Below are positions 23,340 to 35,004 of a stretch of 53,821 nt of DNA, in pieces. A model generated the notes under the pieces. That model saw only the letters and a program-made list of their open reading frames with translations. It was not told the origin of the DNA and did not search any database. The position numbers and the translations under genes are program-made. This stretch comes from Hofstenia miamia (lineage: Eukaryota; Xenacoelomorpha; Acoela), in NCBI GenBank assembly GCA_004352715.1, contig SCFE01000006.1, positions 1 through 53,821 on the forward strand, given 5' to 3'. Numbering within the stretch: the stretch's first letter is position 1; each line of letters starts with the position of its first letter.

Positions 23340-24874
23340 ATCAGGAAAATGGTGGAAGTATGTCAATTATATCTAGGGGAACAAATCTGAGAGCAGAATT
23401 GACTTCACGCCGGACAGCATCAATGATCATTTCGCAGGTATTTCGACGGACGCCAACTATTCAGAACCAGAAATCAACACTCCTCTTGAAAATTCATCAC
23501 CCTCTGAGCTCACGTTGCACCAAGTTTATACCTCACTGAGAAAACTCAAGAAAAGGTCGAGTGGAGGTTATCGCCTTCCATATTAGATATTTAAACAGAA
23601 TGCCCATAACTTCGCTGACCCTCTGAGACAAATTTATAATCTCTGCCTTAAAATGGAACTTTCCCGTCCTATTCAAAATATCGAAAGTGATACAACTGCC
23701 GAAAATGAAAACAGTCGAAAACATGGATCAGCTTCGGCCTATATCTGTAACACCCGTTCTTTCATGATACTTCGAGAGGTTGGTGTATGACATTTTCATA
23801 TCTCCAAGCTACAATAAGAATTTGCAGAAAAATCAATTCGGATTTCGAAAATCTTCATCAACTGAATATGCACTGCAGCAAATTGTTAATTTTTGCAAAA
23901 AATCTCAATTAGTAGGGTCGGACTTTGTGAGAGTATTTTGCCTAGATCTCAGTAAAGCGTTTGATAGGGTTCCCCATCATCTGATTATTGAAAGGTTACA
24001 ACTGTTTCCAGGAATTCACTGAAACATTGTACACCTAATAAGGAGTTTTCTCTCAGATAGATCTTAATTCGTAGAACTGAATGGAATCGTATCTGGACTT
24101 GCGGATATTAGTTTGAGGGTCCCCCAAGGTACTATCCTTGGCCCCATCCTATTTAACATTGTTTACGACGACTTGCAGCTCACAGACATCGATTCATTCA
24201 TTACTCGTGAAGTTTGCTGATGATATCACTTGTTGTGTTCCTGGTACTGTGAATCACAACAGAGCAGATATGTTCTTACAAAAAATAGCCGGATGGGCAA
24301 GACTAACAAGTTCCTCTTAAACGAGAGGAAGTCACGCGAGATCGTGATTCCTATTTTAGAACTACCACTAGTGACGTCAATTGAGCAGGTGCCATTTGTG
24401 ACACTGCTGGGTGTTGTTCTCGATAGGCATTTCAATTTCCACCAACATGTTGCTAGTTGATGCAAAAAATTAACACGCACCTACTATCTGATCAGAAAAC
24501 TAATGTCGGTTGCAATATCCTCAGACGAGGTGGCACAACTCTTCAAGACTCTATTTTTAACTCAATTAAGTTACGGCATCTCGGGTTGAGGTGGTTGCTC
24601 AAAGTCGAGCGTTATTAATAAGATACCGATGAAATGTGTTAAATCAGGAATTATTACATCTTTTGTTCCCATTAAACAACTCATAAAATATGCAGACCAA
24701 AAGCTCTGCAACAAGATAATGGAATCAAGAAATCACGTGTTGATTATTCCTGATCGTAAACAGTATGCTTTTAGTCACCAACGGACTAGACAACCAGCGG
24801 CTAACCTCAAAGGCGTTAGTAAGAAGTTCAGAAAACTGTTTCCAGATCGTTACTTGAGCCAGTATTGTTTTTAA
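23340..24874 (+). mobile_element. Decayed LINE (non-LTR retrotransposon) RT region
   Basis: Ordered RT blocks are readable across frameshifts and stops: LRPISVTPVLS (about 23730), KNQFGFRKSSSTEYALQQIV, VFCLDLSKAFDRVPHHLI (motif A, about 23935-23985), the RVPQGTILGPILFN block (about 24115), KFADDITCC (catalytic F-ADD box, about 24210), FVTLLGVVLDRHFNF (about 24395) and a C-terminal tail ending KLFPDRYLSQYCF with a stop near 24872. The 5' part, including any endonuclease, is missing or too decayed to read. Family resemblance is to the CR1/Jockey-like group. At least four interruptions make it non-functional. Confidence 0.85.
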
Positions 24875-25605
24875 CCTAATTGCTAAGTCAGTTGTTTTCC
24901 GATATATTTATAATTGTTTATTGTTAAAAAAACGTATGTGCACCAAATGCACAAAATTTTAGCAACACAAACTTGCAGTTCTGAAGTCATGGAAAATCAC
25001 CCTATCTGCAAATCTAATTTCGAGTTTATCGGCTATTTTTTTATTATTAATGGTGACAATTTCAACATTTCATTCGTCAATACCAATCGAAAGAATGTTA
25101 CTCCACGGCAATTCAGCAATACAGTGCACCACTGCATTACTCTGGCCCGATTACCACAACATTGAAATAACACTTTCTTAGTTATTGGCGTGGTTTTGAT
25201 ACTGATAACTCGATTTGTCACCGTGTGATAATTGGCTATCATAATAATTGTCAAATAATTGAAAAGAAAAATCTTGCAAGTGTTTTGTGTAATCAGCGAG
25301 GAAGAAATCCGAAATTCCGGAAACAATATTTATCAATGTGTGGATCTGTTACTTTGAGAAAACGGAGGACTGTTTGAGCATTTGCTTTAGTTTCTAGAAC
25401 CTCATGATGTTTGCTTCTGATATTTATTTTGGAACATAATATCTGATTTTGATCTCAAAATCAAAAACCGATCATTCTGGGACGCTTTATATTTATAATT
25501 TTTTTGCCATTACAATTACTTCAAGATTATTACTCAACCTTGAATCTGTAAACGTTCAAACTTGTATTAGTCATTCTTAGATATTATATGTATTATATAT
25601 TATAG

Positions 25606-25624
25606 TTCATTTCTCTTTTAGTAA
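25606..25624 (+). promoter_or_regulatory. Splice-acceptor-like site 2 bases before the PIGF ATG
   Basis: A pyrimidine-rich tract, catttctcttttag, ends in AG at 25620-25621; the start codon is at 25624. It implies either a 5'-UTR intron or spliced-leader trans-splicing. The sequence alone cannot separate these. Confidence 0.5.
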
Positions 25625-26232
25625 TGAGTCATGTAGGCTTCATTGCCTTGCCATTCATTCTACTGCATTTATTCTCTACAACATATTATTTATGGATTGT
25701 TCATCCTGCATTTAGTTGTTTTTCATATAGCTTAATGTTATTAATTCTTCAAATCTGCATATTACCTGGTTTCTTTTCAAATCCAAAGCGTTTCCGTGCA
25801 TTGATTTCATTTCAAAAATTTGAGATGTTTGTTGTTTTTGTTTTGGTTATGCATCTGGTAGCCGTACTTTTTGGAGCTCCATTTCTGGATGATATAGATC
25901 TAACATTTGCATGGGCTGTGCTGGCTACAGTTTCTGCCTTTAGCCCATATGTTATCTTGAAATCAAATTTCTCATTAGAAATGATTCGTCGTATATATAT
26001 CAAAAAAAGCATTGTTACTTTTATAGATGCTTACATAATATACGTTACATACTGTACATTAATATGTGCTTGGGTATCTGCAATTCCAATTGTGCTAGAT
26101 TGGGACCGAGATTGGCAAGTATGGCCAAGAACATGTATATATGGTGTAATTTTTGGAAATGCCTTTGCAAACTGTACATTTCCTTTTCTTAAAGAATATA
26201 TTGTAAATATATGTTCTGTTCCATTTTTGTAA
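25624..26232 (+). CDS. PIGF: PIG-F, GPI-anchor biosynthesis protein
   Basis: A single-exon 202-residue frame encoding a polytopic membrane protein. Hydrophobic segments lie at about residues 5-25, 33-50, 66-85, 95-112, 133-155 and 172-195. The decisive feature is the C-terminal signature AWVSAIPIVLDWDRDWQVWP, matching the conserved '(A/G)xPLDWxRPWQxWP' block of PIG-F/Gpi11. The length (202) is close to the human protein (about 219). In known systems PIG-F partners PIG-O and PIG-G/GPI7 and is needed to add ethanolamine phosphate to the GPI core in the ER membrane. The start follows an acceptor-like AG by two bases. The frame is intact. The lack of introns is notable, since PIGF has several in vertebrates; a functional retrocopy is possible. 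Malectin lies about 230 bases downstream on the same strand. Confidence 0.9.
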   Translation: MSHVGFIALPFILLHLFSTTYYLWIVHPAFSCFSYSLMLLILQICILPGFFSNPKRFRALISFQKFEMFVVFVLVMHLVAVLFGAPFLDDIDLTFAWAVLATVSAFSPYVILKSNFSLEMIRRIYIKKSIVTFIDAYIIYVTYCTLICAWVSAIPIVLDWDRDWQVWPRTCIYGVIFGNAFANCTFPFLKEYIVNICSVPFL

Positions 26233-26329
26233 ATTTCTGATTGTTTTTTATTGTTATCATTTGATTTTAGTATTTTGTCTTAGTAATAGTTATCTTTTCA
26301 TGGTTATTTTGAAGATATTGTTTCGTTTA

Positions 26330-26335
26330 ATTAAA
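26330..26335 (+). terminator. Possible poly(A) signal ATTAAA after PIGF
   Basis: The hexamer ATTAAA lies about 100 bases after the PIGF stop and before the malectin start. It is the commonest variant signal, but AT-rich sequence gives such matches by chance. Confidence 0.3.
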
Positions 26336-26465
26336 TATGTACCAGTAAATTTATAGGAGTTTGTAATTTGTCATAAATCCACTAAAGTATGATTGTTTTT
26401 ATGGCCGGAAATTTCCTAACAACTGTAATTGGTAATAATTCATTGCATATAGACATTTATATATT

Positions 26466-27223
26466 ATGAAATTTTTAATGTTTAGTGTAATGTGGTTTAT
26501 ATATGCATACACATTAGCAATTCAATTCAGACAAATTTTTTCCCTGGATGTCATTTACGCTGTTAACTGTGGTGGTACACCGCATATCGATGTAGATAAC
26601 ATTGTATATCGTGCTGACCCTTTAGAAGGAAAAGTCGGCGTAGCTTCCGATTATGGCAAAATGCTAACTATTGGAAGGGTTCCTTCAGCTGATTATGTAT
26701 TGTATCAAACCGAACGTTATCATACCGCATAATTTTCATATGAAGTACCAATTACAGAAGATGGTGAATTTGTACTTGTACTCAAATTTTGCGAAGTTTA
26801 CTTTACTTCCCCTAGGCAAAAGGTTTTCAGCGTCGTCTTAAATGATCAGCACACAGTCGTCCAGGATTTGGATATTTATGAGAAGGTCGGACTTGGAAAG
26901 GCTCATGATGAATACATTCCATTTACAATTACTAAAGGCAAACTTGTCGTTAATAGAGAAGCTTCAACGTTTTACACTTTTGTTAAACAACGTTTCGACA
27001 ATCCCAAAATTTATGCATTTTATATCACACGAGGAACTTTAGATGACATTCCCTTGCTTCCCACTCAAGCTATGCCACAAGAAGATACTGAACATTTATT
27101 ACGAAAAGATACCCCTAAAGACAGTGTGTTCGATAAAAGATCGGGACCCTTAGTTGAGGATCCTTATTCACAGGATGATTCAAATTACCTGTGGCCGATT
27201 TTCATTGCCATTGGTTGTTTCAT
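26466..27223 (+). pseudogene. MLEC: Malectin, intronless copy with a nonsense codon
   Basis: Malectin is an ER-membrane lectin that binds glucosylated high-mannose N-glycans. The copy begins MKFLMFSVMWFIYAYTLA (a signal-peptide-like segment), then the malectin domain: VIYAVNCGGTPHIDVDNIVY, DPLEGKVGVASDYGKMLTIG, YQTERYHTA. At 26730-26732 TCA has become the stop TAA. The same frame then continues through [32 protein letters not shown] and [18 protein letters not shown] to the C-terminal membrane anchor ([13 protein letters not shown]), where it meets the single N at 27224. It lacks all three introns of the adjacent copy and has a 15-base in-frame deletion near 26969. The intron loss at exact splice junctions points to a processed retrocopy, or to cDNA-like sequence misjoined into the scaffold. 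Confidence 0.85.
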
Positions 27224-27224
27224 N

Positions 27225-28174
27225 CCGAACGCTATCATACCGCATCATTTTCATATGAAGTACCAATTACAGAAGATGGTGAATTTGTACTTGTACTCAA
27301 ATTTTGCGAAGTTTATTTTACTTCACCTAGGCAAAAGGTGATAATTCATTAATTTTTGTCTATATTCAAATAACTTTAGGTTTTCAGCGTCGTCTTAAAT
27401 GATCAGCACACAGTCGTCCAGGATTTGGATATTTATGAGAAGGTCGGACTTGGAAAGGCTCATGATGAATACATTCCATTTACAATTACTAAAGGCAAAC
27501 TTGTCGTTAATAGAGAAGCTTCAACGTTTGACAATGTTCTTAAAATCACTTTTGTTAAAGTAATAAAGTACTGTAATCCTTGTATTAATTTTATTTTATT
27601 TAGCAACGTTTCGACAATCCCAAAATTAATGCATTTTATATCACACGAGGAACTTTAGATGGTAAGAATGTGTAGTTTGTTATAATTTCAATTGTAGCTG
27701 AGTCTTAGCATTCCAGATCCTGCATTTTTATTGTATGGTTTAATACCTTTCTGAGGCCGCAATTTGATAAGGTTTTTGTTTAAATACTAACAATTGTCAT
27801 ATTTTGTGGAGCAACCGAATCTTTAATAGCATACCACCATGAGAATTTATTTTACAGTTACTCTGCTCTGTACTTGATATTGTTTAATCTATGGAGCGCT
27901 TATTGTGATTATATTCTCACCCAGAAGTATTGTCTTTGAAATCTCTATAAATAAATTTATTTTAGACATTCCCTTGCTTCCCACTCAAGCTATGCCACAA
28001 GAAGATACTGAACATTTATTACGAAAAGATACCCCTAAAGACAGTGTCTTCGATAAAAGATCGGGACCCTTAGTTGAGGATCCTTATTCACAGGATGATT
28101 CAAATTACCTGTGGCCGATTTTCATTGCCATTGGTTGTTTCATACCATTAGTACTAATTCTTTGCAAGCTATGA
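27225..28174 (+). CDS. MLEC: Malectin, intron-containing copy, 5' end missing
   Basis: Coding exons 27225-27337, 27380-27559, 27604-27661 and 27966-28174; introns of 42, 44 and 304 bases, all GT...AG. The join positions are proved by the adjacent intronless copy, which is continuous at exactly these points. The protein begins mid-domain ([20 protein letters not shown]), has serine where the other copy has a stop, contains the [19 protein letters not shown] and [12 protein letters not shown] segments, and ends with a C-terminal transmembrane anchor, [20 protein letters not shown], followed by a stop, as in animal malectins. The N-terminal exon is lost at the single-N join at 27224. No frame break is seen, so this is probably the functional locus. 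PIGF lies upstream on the same strand. Confidence 0.88.
27338..27379 (+). other. 42-base intron in malectin
   Basis: Starts GTGATAATT and ends ACTTTAG, and is absent from the intronless copy. With the 44-base intron at 27560-27603 and the 49-base intron at 8222-8269 in EXOC4, it shows that very short introns are normal in this genome. Confidence 0.85.
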
Positions 28175-29495
28175 ATTGCGGAGATACGTTACAAATTTCT
28201 CTAAATTACGTATCATCTTATCGTTTAGGACGTTTTTATATTTTGATTGTAAATTTGTTTAAATTTATATGTATAAGTTGATGTTCATAACGAACCTTTG
28301 TACGTTTTCTATGCTATCATAGATTAGATAATGTCATTTACATTAAAAATTTGCAATCTGGTCAATTCGCTAACTTGTCTACCACAATTGCTATCTTCCA
28401 CTAATTTTAAAAATTATTTGTAAATTTATTGTCATATTTAAAGATAATAATCTATACTTATATTTTTATTTGAATTTTGGTTTTATGTACAATTTATACC
28501 ATGTTTTTGTGCCTCGTTGTTTTTTCCCTATAATATCCTTCGCGTGTGGATTCGGAAATTGCTTACAATTGAAACTATTTATAACACAATTCTGTTTTAG
28601 CGAAACTTGGTTGTAGTTACAAAGAAATGTAATGACAATTTTGTTTATAAATACTACTTGCATTTAGTTAATTATTGATAGTGATTGATTTAATCTATCA
28701 TGTGCAAGCTGTATTCAAAATATTGTATTTAGCAAAGTAATAGTATAAATGTTAAAAGCACTCCATTACCCCAATATCTCATTTTTATTGAAATTGCAAT
28801 TTCGTTTAATAATTTCATTGTTGGATGTCACTTTGCTAGCACCAGTCAAAGGGAACTCGATTTACAACTCATAATAAATATAACAATTTTCATTAAATAT
28901 GTACTTCATTCATGTATTGTGTATTCGTCTTTCTCAAAATAGCTAAATCTAAAATTAATAAATATTACTCTATTGACACGACAGGCTGTTTTATGATTTT
29001 TGGGGAAACATTCTTATATCAGATCCAAAATATTCTGATAGATTATTAAACAAGATTGTAGTAAATTTGTTATCCTAAGACTTCAAAAGTTTACAAGCAA
29101 TTGTTATCGTTGTTAATTGCCTATTGACGCTTTGAATTGGCATTTTAATTTCGCAAAAAATATTGAAGCATAAAATTTAAATCCAATGAATTACTTCCCT
29201 GTAGTAAATGTTTTTTTAGGCGAAATCTTTTCAAATGTATTTTTAAAATCAGGCGATATGATTTTCCCGTATTTAACCCTCAAATGGTTTTCATAGTTCT
29301 ACAATTATATATAATGTAGCGAATGTATGCTACATCTTTAGCTTTGACATGTATACAATATATTGCGCTAAGCTAGCAAGTACACAGAGCTTAACTTTGA
29401 GTTTAACAGTGCTATCACATTGTAAATTTATTTTTTCGACATTAGACCAAAGATAACACATGAAAATATAACTATACTGACACAAAGTGAAATGC
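28175..29495. other. Malectin 3' flank, no gene recognised
   Basis: AT-rich. The first few hundred bases are presumably 3' UTR. The minus-strand open stretch 28466-28663 has no motif. Confidence 0.45.
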
Positions 29496-29559
29496 ATTGT
29501 GTAACTGTCTTACTATTTTGATGAGTCATCAGAGTATGTTTTCTGCAGTACAGCATTCA

Positions 29560-30200
29560 ATTTTAAAATCGTTAATAAAACTTAACAATAATTTCCATTT
29601 CCTAAACGTGAATATTAACAGAACAGCAAATGGCTTTGTTACAGGAATTTATAGAAAGCCAACCGATATAGGTTTTGTTTTAAATTTCAATTCAAATTCA
29701 CCTGTGGCATACAAAATAGCATTAGATAAAGGGGCAATACATAACAATATAGGTTTTAGATTATTATACAACCAAGATCCTATTATTAGCAACGAAAAAT
29801 ACACTAATGGAATTCAAGCGAGATTTTATCTTCAAAAAGATGGATTAGCAATGAGAAATTCAGTGAGCCCAACTTTAGCTAACAGTCTTTCTTCCATTGA
29901 AGAACAATGTTGAAAGCCATATAGTTTAATTTCTATCAAAGATATATGACATATTTGCTTTAGTTGACAATAAAGAAAACGCAGATGAAATGTTAGATAA
30001 GCTCAATTCAACTGATAAAAGCATCATGTTCACAATGGAAAAAGATTAAAATAGCAATTTAAATTTCTTAAATGTTAAAATGAGGGATTCAACATCATTT
30101 ATAACGAATATACAAGAAACCATCAGATACCGGCCTATTCCTTAATTTTAATTCAAATTGACCAAGATCTTTCAAAATATCCTTAATTAAAGGGTCAATA
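29560..30200 (+). mobile_element. Two overlapping Penelope-like RT fragments in tandem
   Basis: First comes the region after the RT catalytic box: FHFLNVNINRTANGF, GIYRKPTDIGFVLNFNSNS, YKIALDKGAIHN (about 29590-29760). From about 29826 it restarts upstream in RT order: DGLAMRNSVSPTLANSLSS, then DIFALVDNKENADEML after the lost YMDD start (about 29945-29995), then NSNLNFLNV, DTGLFLNFNSN and ISLIKGSIHRI (about 30050-30210). The same module therefore occurs twice head to tail, each copy partial and full of stops. PLEs are known for partial tandem copies. It differs clearly from the pair at 1 and 34078 and is an older subfamily. Confidence 0.75.
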
Positions 30201-30234
30201 CATAGGATATTCGTAATGACTTAATACTAGAGAG

Positions 30235-33200
30235 TTAACTAACAATTTCATTTTTGCATTTATAAAATTGCCTCATGTGCAATAGTTTTAATTCCCATTG
30301 CCATTTTCCATAACACTATGCGTATGTGATATAAATAGTTTAATTTATTGTCAAGTGTTACTCCAAGATATTTGAAAGTTTCAACTTGAGCAGTTTTTTG
30401 ACCCCGAAAAATTTAAAATATGTGATCGGTGAACTTTATTAAATGGAGATAACAGAGAATTCTGTTTTAGTGGAATTTACAGTTAAATTAAGAATATTGA
30501 AGTATCTTAGCAATTGAGATAGATTTTTCTCTAATTTACTAATCGACGTTTCTATTTGATAATCATATGTGTATATACATGTATCGTCAGCACACTGTAC
30601 TATTCCGCAATCATTGCTTAAACTCCAATTTAAATCATTAACATACAACGAAAAAACAGGTCCTAAAATCGTACCTTATGGGACACCTTTGTAAGTTTTA
30701 CCCCAGTTAGAAAATATACAATTTACTTTGACTCTTTGAAATCGATCACTTAAGTAGCATCTTATTAAATTTATACTATTAGAATCGAAACCAATGTATT
30801 CTAGTTTTCTAAGAAGAATCTGATGATCAATGGAGTCAAATGCTTTGAACAAGTTGACAGAAGCAATTGTGACAAAAAGATTATTATCAAGATAAGATCT
30901 CCAATTTTCTGTAACATAAAGTAAGGCATCAGAGGTGGAGTGACCTTTGCGAAAGCCGAATTGAGTATTCGAAAGAATCGAGTTGTTATAGAGATAAGTG
31001 TTAATTTGGTCAAATATTAGTTTTTCGAAAATTTTTGCAAAATGGGAGATAATTGATATAGGCCGGTAATTGCAAAATCTTAAAGGGTTATCTTTTTTAT
31101 ATATGGGAGTAACATTAGCTAATTTTAATATTGATGGAAAAGTATTTAGTTTTATGCNTTAGTTGGACAATATAAGTTTACATAAGTGGTAAGTGAATGT
31201 ATAAATGAATTGAACATAAAGTTTACACCTTCAGATAGAAAAACACTATTCCAAGATTCATTTTCTAAGCTAGTTCTTAGAATTTTTATTAAAGCTGGGT
31301 CTCATTCACGAATCTCTACCCAAGTTCTTTTGTTTGTATTCTCCATATTGATATATGAAAAGCAAGTAATGATACAATGATCAGAATAGGGACATTCACT
31401 GCAGGCATACTTGTAATGGTTAACATTTTNTATTTCATGCAGCGGTTTTCTGCTGCTCTTAGTTCAATATTTGATTTATTCCTTGCAATCTTATATAGCC
31501 TGTAGTTGTCAACAGTTTTATTTTGTAAGTAGGTTTTGTAAGCCCGANNNNNNNNNNNNNNNNNNNNNNNNNNNNNNNNNNNNNNNNNNNNNNNNNNNNN
31601 NNNNNNNNNNNNNNNNNNNNNNNNNNNNNNNNNNNNNNNNNNNNNNNNNNNNNNNNNNNNNNNNNNNNNNNNNNNNNNNNNNNNNNNNNNNNNNNNNNNN
31701 NNNNNNNNNNNNNNNNNNNNNNNNNNNNNNNNNNNNNNNNNNNNNNNNNNNNNNNNNNNNNNNNNNNNNNNNNNNNNNNNNNNNNNNNNNNNNNNNNNNN
31801 NNNNNNNNNNNNNNNNNNNNNNNNNNNNNNNNNNNNNNNNNNNNNNNNNNNNNNNNNNNNNNNNNNNNNNNNNNNNNNNNNNNNNNNNNNNNNNNNNNNN
31901 NNNNNNNNNNNNNNNNNNNNNNNNNNNNNNNNNNNNNNNNNNNNNNNNNNNNNNNNNNNNNNNNNNNNNNNNNNNNNNNNNNNNNNNNNNNNNNNNNNNN
32001 NNNNNNNNNNNNNNNNNNNNNNNNNNNNNNNNNNNNNNNNNNNNNNNNNNNNNNNNNNNNNNNNNNNNNNNNNNNNNNNNNNNNNNNNNNNNNNNNNNNN
32101 NNNNNNNNNNNNNNNNNNNNNNNNNNNNNNNNNNNNNNNNNNNNNNNNNNNNNNNNNNNNNNNNNNNNNNNNNNNNNNNNNNNNNNNNNNNNNNNNNNNN
32201 NNNNNNNNNNNNNNNNNNNNNNNNNNNNNNNNNNNNNNNNNNNNNNNNNNNNNNNNNNNNNNNNNNNNNNNNNNNNNNNNNNNNNNNNNNNNNNNNNNNN
32301 NNNNNNNNNNNNNNNNNNNNNNNNNNNNNNNNNNNNNNNNNNNNNNNNNNNNNNNNNNNNNNNNNNNNNNNNNNNNNNNNNNNNNNNNNNNNNNNNNNNN
32401 NNNNNNNNNNNNNNNNNNNNNNNNNNNNNNNNNNNNNNNNNNNNNNNNNNNNNNNNNNNNNNNNNNNNNNNNNNNNNNNNNNNNNNNNNNNNNNNNNNNN
32501 NNNNNNNNNNNNNNNNNNNNNNNNNNNNNNNNNNNNNNNNNNNNNNNAAATGTTAAATTGCTTGGACTTTTACCTTTAGCATATCCTTGAATAGTTGCAT
32601 TTTGGCAAAGATTACTTAAGTATAGACAACTGAACAATAAAATTTTGAATCGATTACGTTTTGAAATAGTACTAATAGATAATGCTAGCAATAAACTGGG
32701 TATAGCTAGCACAAAGTTTGCCAATAATGTGAAAATGTTAAAGAATATACTTACCATGATTAAAAAAGTTTATAAAAGTTCACAAAGTTCCGGATGCGGT
32801 TAATTTCTGCGGGTAGTAGAGTCGGAACGGATGAAACGGCATAGCTTTTAAATAGCGGCGAGATAAGTTTGTTAGGAGATGGCGCGTAGTTTGTTGGCGG
32901 TGGCGGAAGATTAAAGCTATTGTTTGCGGTACTTGCGCTTTGTGTTACGTGAGCGTGAGTGATCAAGGGACGACGAGAAGCACTGAAGAAATTCATCAAG
33001 GTGCGTGCAAATAGTGCATACCCTAATCTGGAAAAATGAATTCAGTCATGAGCAAAAAGCCTCGCGTTGATTGAATTGCCTAAATAAAAATAGTTAAAGT
33101 TGTTAAAAACAGTGTAATCAAAAAGTTTAGCATTTTGTTTAATTAAAAAGTTTAATTCAATTGCTTTTTTTAAGTTGTTGTAAGGAAAAGGAGCAACTTT

Positions 33201-33660
33201 ACCCATAAAAATAGTTGCAGAATTAAACTTTGATTTGATAACTTCAATGAGGTGTTTGTACTTATCTGTGAGGTTGCATTATGTCGTTGCGGCCAATTGT
33301 AACTAAGATCTTTTTCACTTTTGTAGAAGCGGGATATTGGTTTAGTGTTTCAGTGAGGTTAGCAATTGATGCGCCTGGATAGGAGTGAACGGATACACAG
33401 GAGTTCTTGATTAAACCTTGCGCTCTAAGATGGCGAAGCATTGAGGAGCCAAGTATAAGGAAGTCCCTAATGCAAGTTAATGTGTTGACGCGCTTGATAT
33501 GTTATAAATTTGTAGAACAGGTTGCGTTAAGGATACAATTCGAATCAGAAGCCGGTATAAATTTTGGAAAACAAATATTCACTAAGATCCAACTAGCGCC
33601 TAGCCTTTTCACCACAGCGGTGCATGGCATCAAACAGGCTTAGAATTGTTTAGAAAAATA
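30235..33660 (-). mobile_element. CR1-like LINE with SGNH-esterase domain and RT (broken, gapped)
   Basis: Read on the minus strand. 33640-32995 encodes an SGNH/GDSL hydrolase domain: ILGSSMLRHL (nucleophile block), SYPGASIANL (Gly block), LVTIGRNDI (Asn block), then after frameshifts AHD-stop-IHFSRLGYALF (Asp-His block). Such esterase domains occur in ORF1 of CR1/L2-type LINEs. A proline-rich tail follows (NLPPPPTNYAPSPNKLI). A 1000-N gap hides the endonuclease region. Below it come TWVEIRE and WNSVFLSEGVNFMFNSF, then the RT: LANVTPIYKKDNPLRFCNYR, QFGFRKGHSTSDALLYV, VNLFKAFDSIDHQILL (motif A, first Asp replaced), TILGPVFSLYVNDL, IVQCADDTCIYTYD (ADD box) and ETFKYLGVTLDNKLNYL, ending near 30235 against PLE sequence. 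Several stops make it inactive. Confidence 0.85.
31548..32547. other. Assembly gap, 1000 N
   Basis: A run of exactly 1000 N inside the LINE, where its endonuclease region would lie. Confidence 0.99.
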
Positions 33661-34917
33661 ACAAAGTTTTGCGGTTTGACCTATACAACTCCTTAGCAAT
33701 TGCTTAACTGAATCAATTGGAATCCCTCGTCGAATCATGGTGCTGCTTTCCGAATTGAATGTACATGCAAGTAATTCCACATGTTACCAGTTGTTACTCA
33801 CACATGTAGCTTTGACTATGTTAGTTCTAATGACATTGATGATGGTAAAGTTATGATGTTAGTCTGACGCAAAGTCATTCAATAAAAATTCTTCTATTAA
33901 AAGTAAGCTTAGCTGAAAAAGTAGGCGAGACTATTGCGTAGCAATTGTTTTAATGTTTTATGATAAAATTGCTTATATACGTCGCTAAAAAATAACCTGC
34001 GTGAATATTGACCTTAAAAAAAGGTTCTTGAAAAAATATTTTAACACTGTAACTATCCAAAATGTGAAAACACCAAAATATAGAGGAGTGTCTACTCCGG
34101 TTGTGATTCCATTGAGACAAAACGTAAATAGGTTTTGTAGATTTATTTACACTTAAAGAAATAGCTAAATTTCATTGTTAATCTGTTAGTTAACCTTAAT
34201 AAGAACATGCAGAGATATATTTCGACTTACAAAGTCATCGTCTGTTTTACAAATTATTCCCTCTAAATTTACTAGATTTTACAATAATAATTATAATTTT
34301 TTAAATTTTAAAAAGCCATGGGAAATCCGTTAAGTTCTACTCTTGCAAATATATATTTAACTACAATTGAAAACAAATTTACAACATCAGACATCCACTT
34401 CATTTATTATCAACGCTATATGGATGATATATTTGCATTAGTAAAGGATGAAGAAGCATAAAAAAACATACTTACAAAATTGAATTTAATTGACAAGAGT
34501 ATTCAATTTACAAGAGATTGAAAGTAAGAACAACTTGCATTTTTTGAATATACAAATAATTAGAAAAGATAGCAAATTTGAAACTGGAATCTATTATAAA
34601 CCAACAGACACAGGATTGTTATTGAACTACAACTCTTTACGCCTTTAAATTACAAAATATCATTAATTAAAGGTTATATTAATCGAATATTTGACAATTG
34701 CAGCACATATAGAACAATTAACCAAAAAATAGGAAAACTTAAGATGGAATTAAAGAAGAATGAATATCCAAATAATTTCATAGATCGACATATTAAGAAA
34801 GACATTTTAATTAAAAACAAAAGATCAAATACAATCAAACTAATTATGAACATTGTTTTAAGATCGAATATAGAGGACTTTACACTGAAAACATGATCAA
34901 AGAACTCAAAAAAATAT

Positions 34918-35004
34918 NNNNNNNNNNNNNNNNNNNNNNNNNNNNNNNNNNNNNNNNNNNNNNNNNNNNNNNNNNNNNNNNNNNNNNNNNNNNNNNNNNN
35001 NNNN
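34918..35004. other. Assembly gap (87 N) flanked by repeated sequence
   Basis: The bases just before the gap (aaaacatgatcaaagaactc...) are repeated directly after it, so the two contig ends probably overlap and the gap is artificial. Confidence 0.9.

Noticed and set aside
31459-32757. Long frames across the second N gap
   Set aside because: Made of N. The short real ends are LINE remains.
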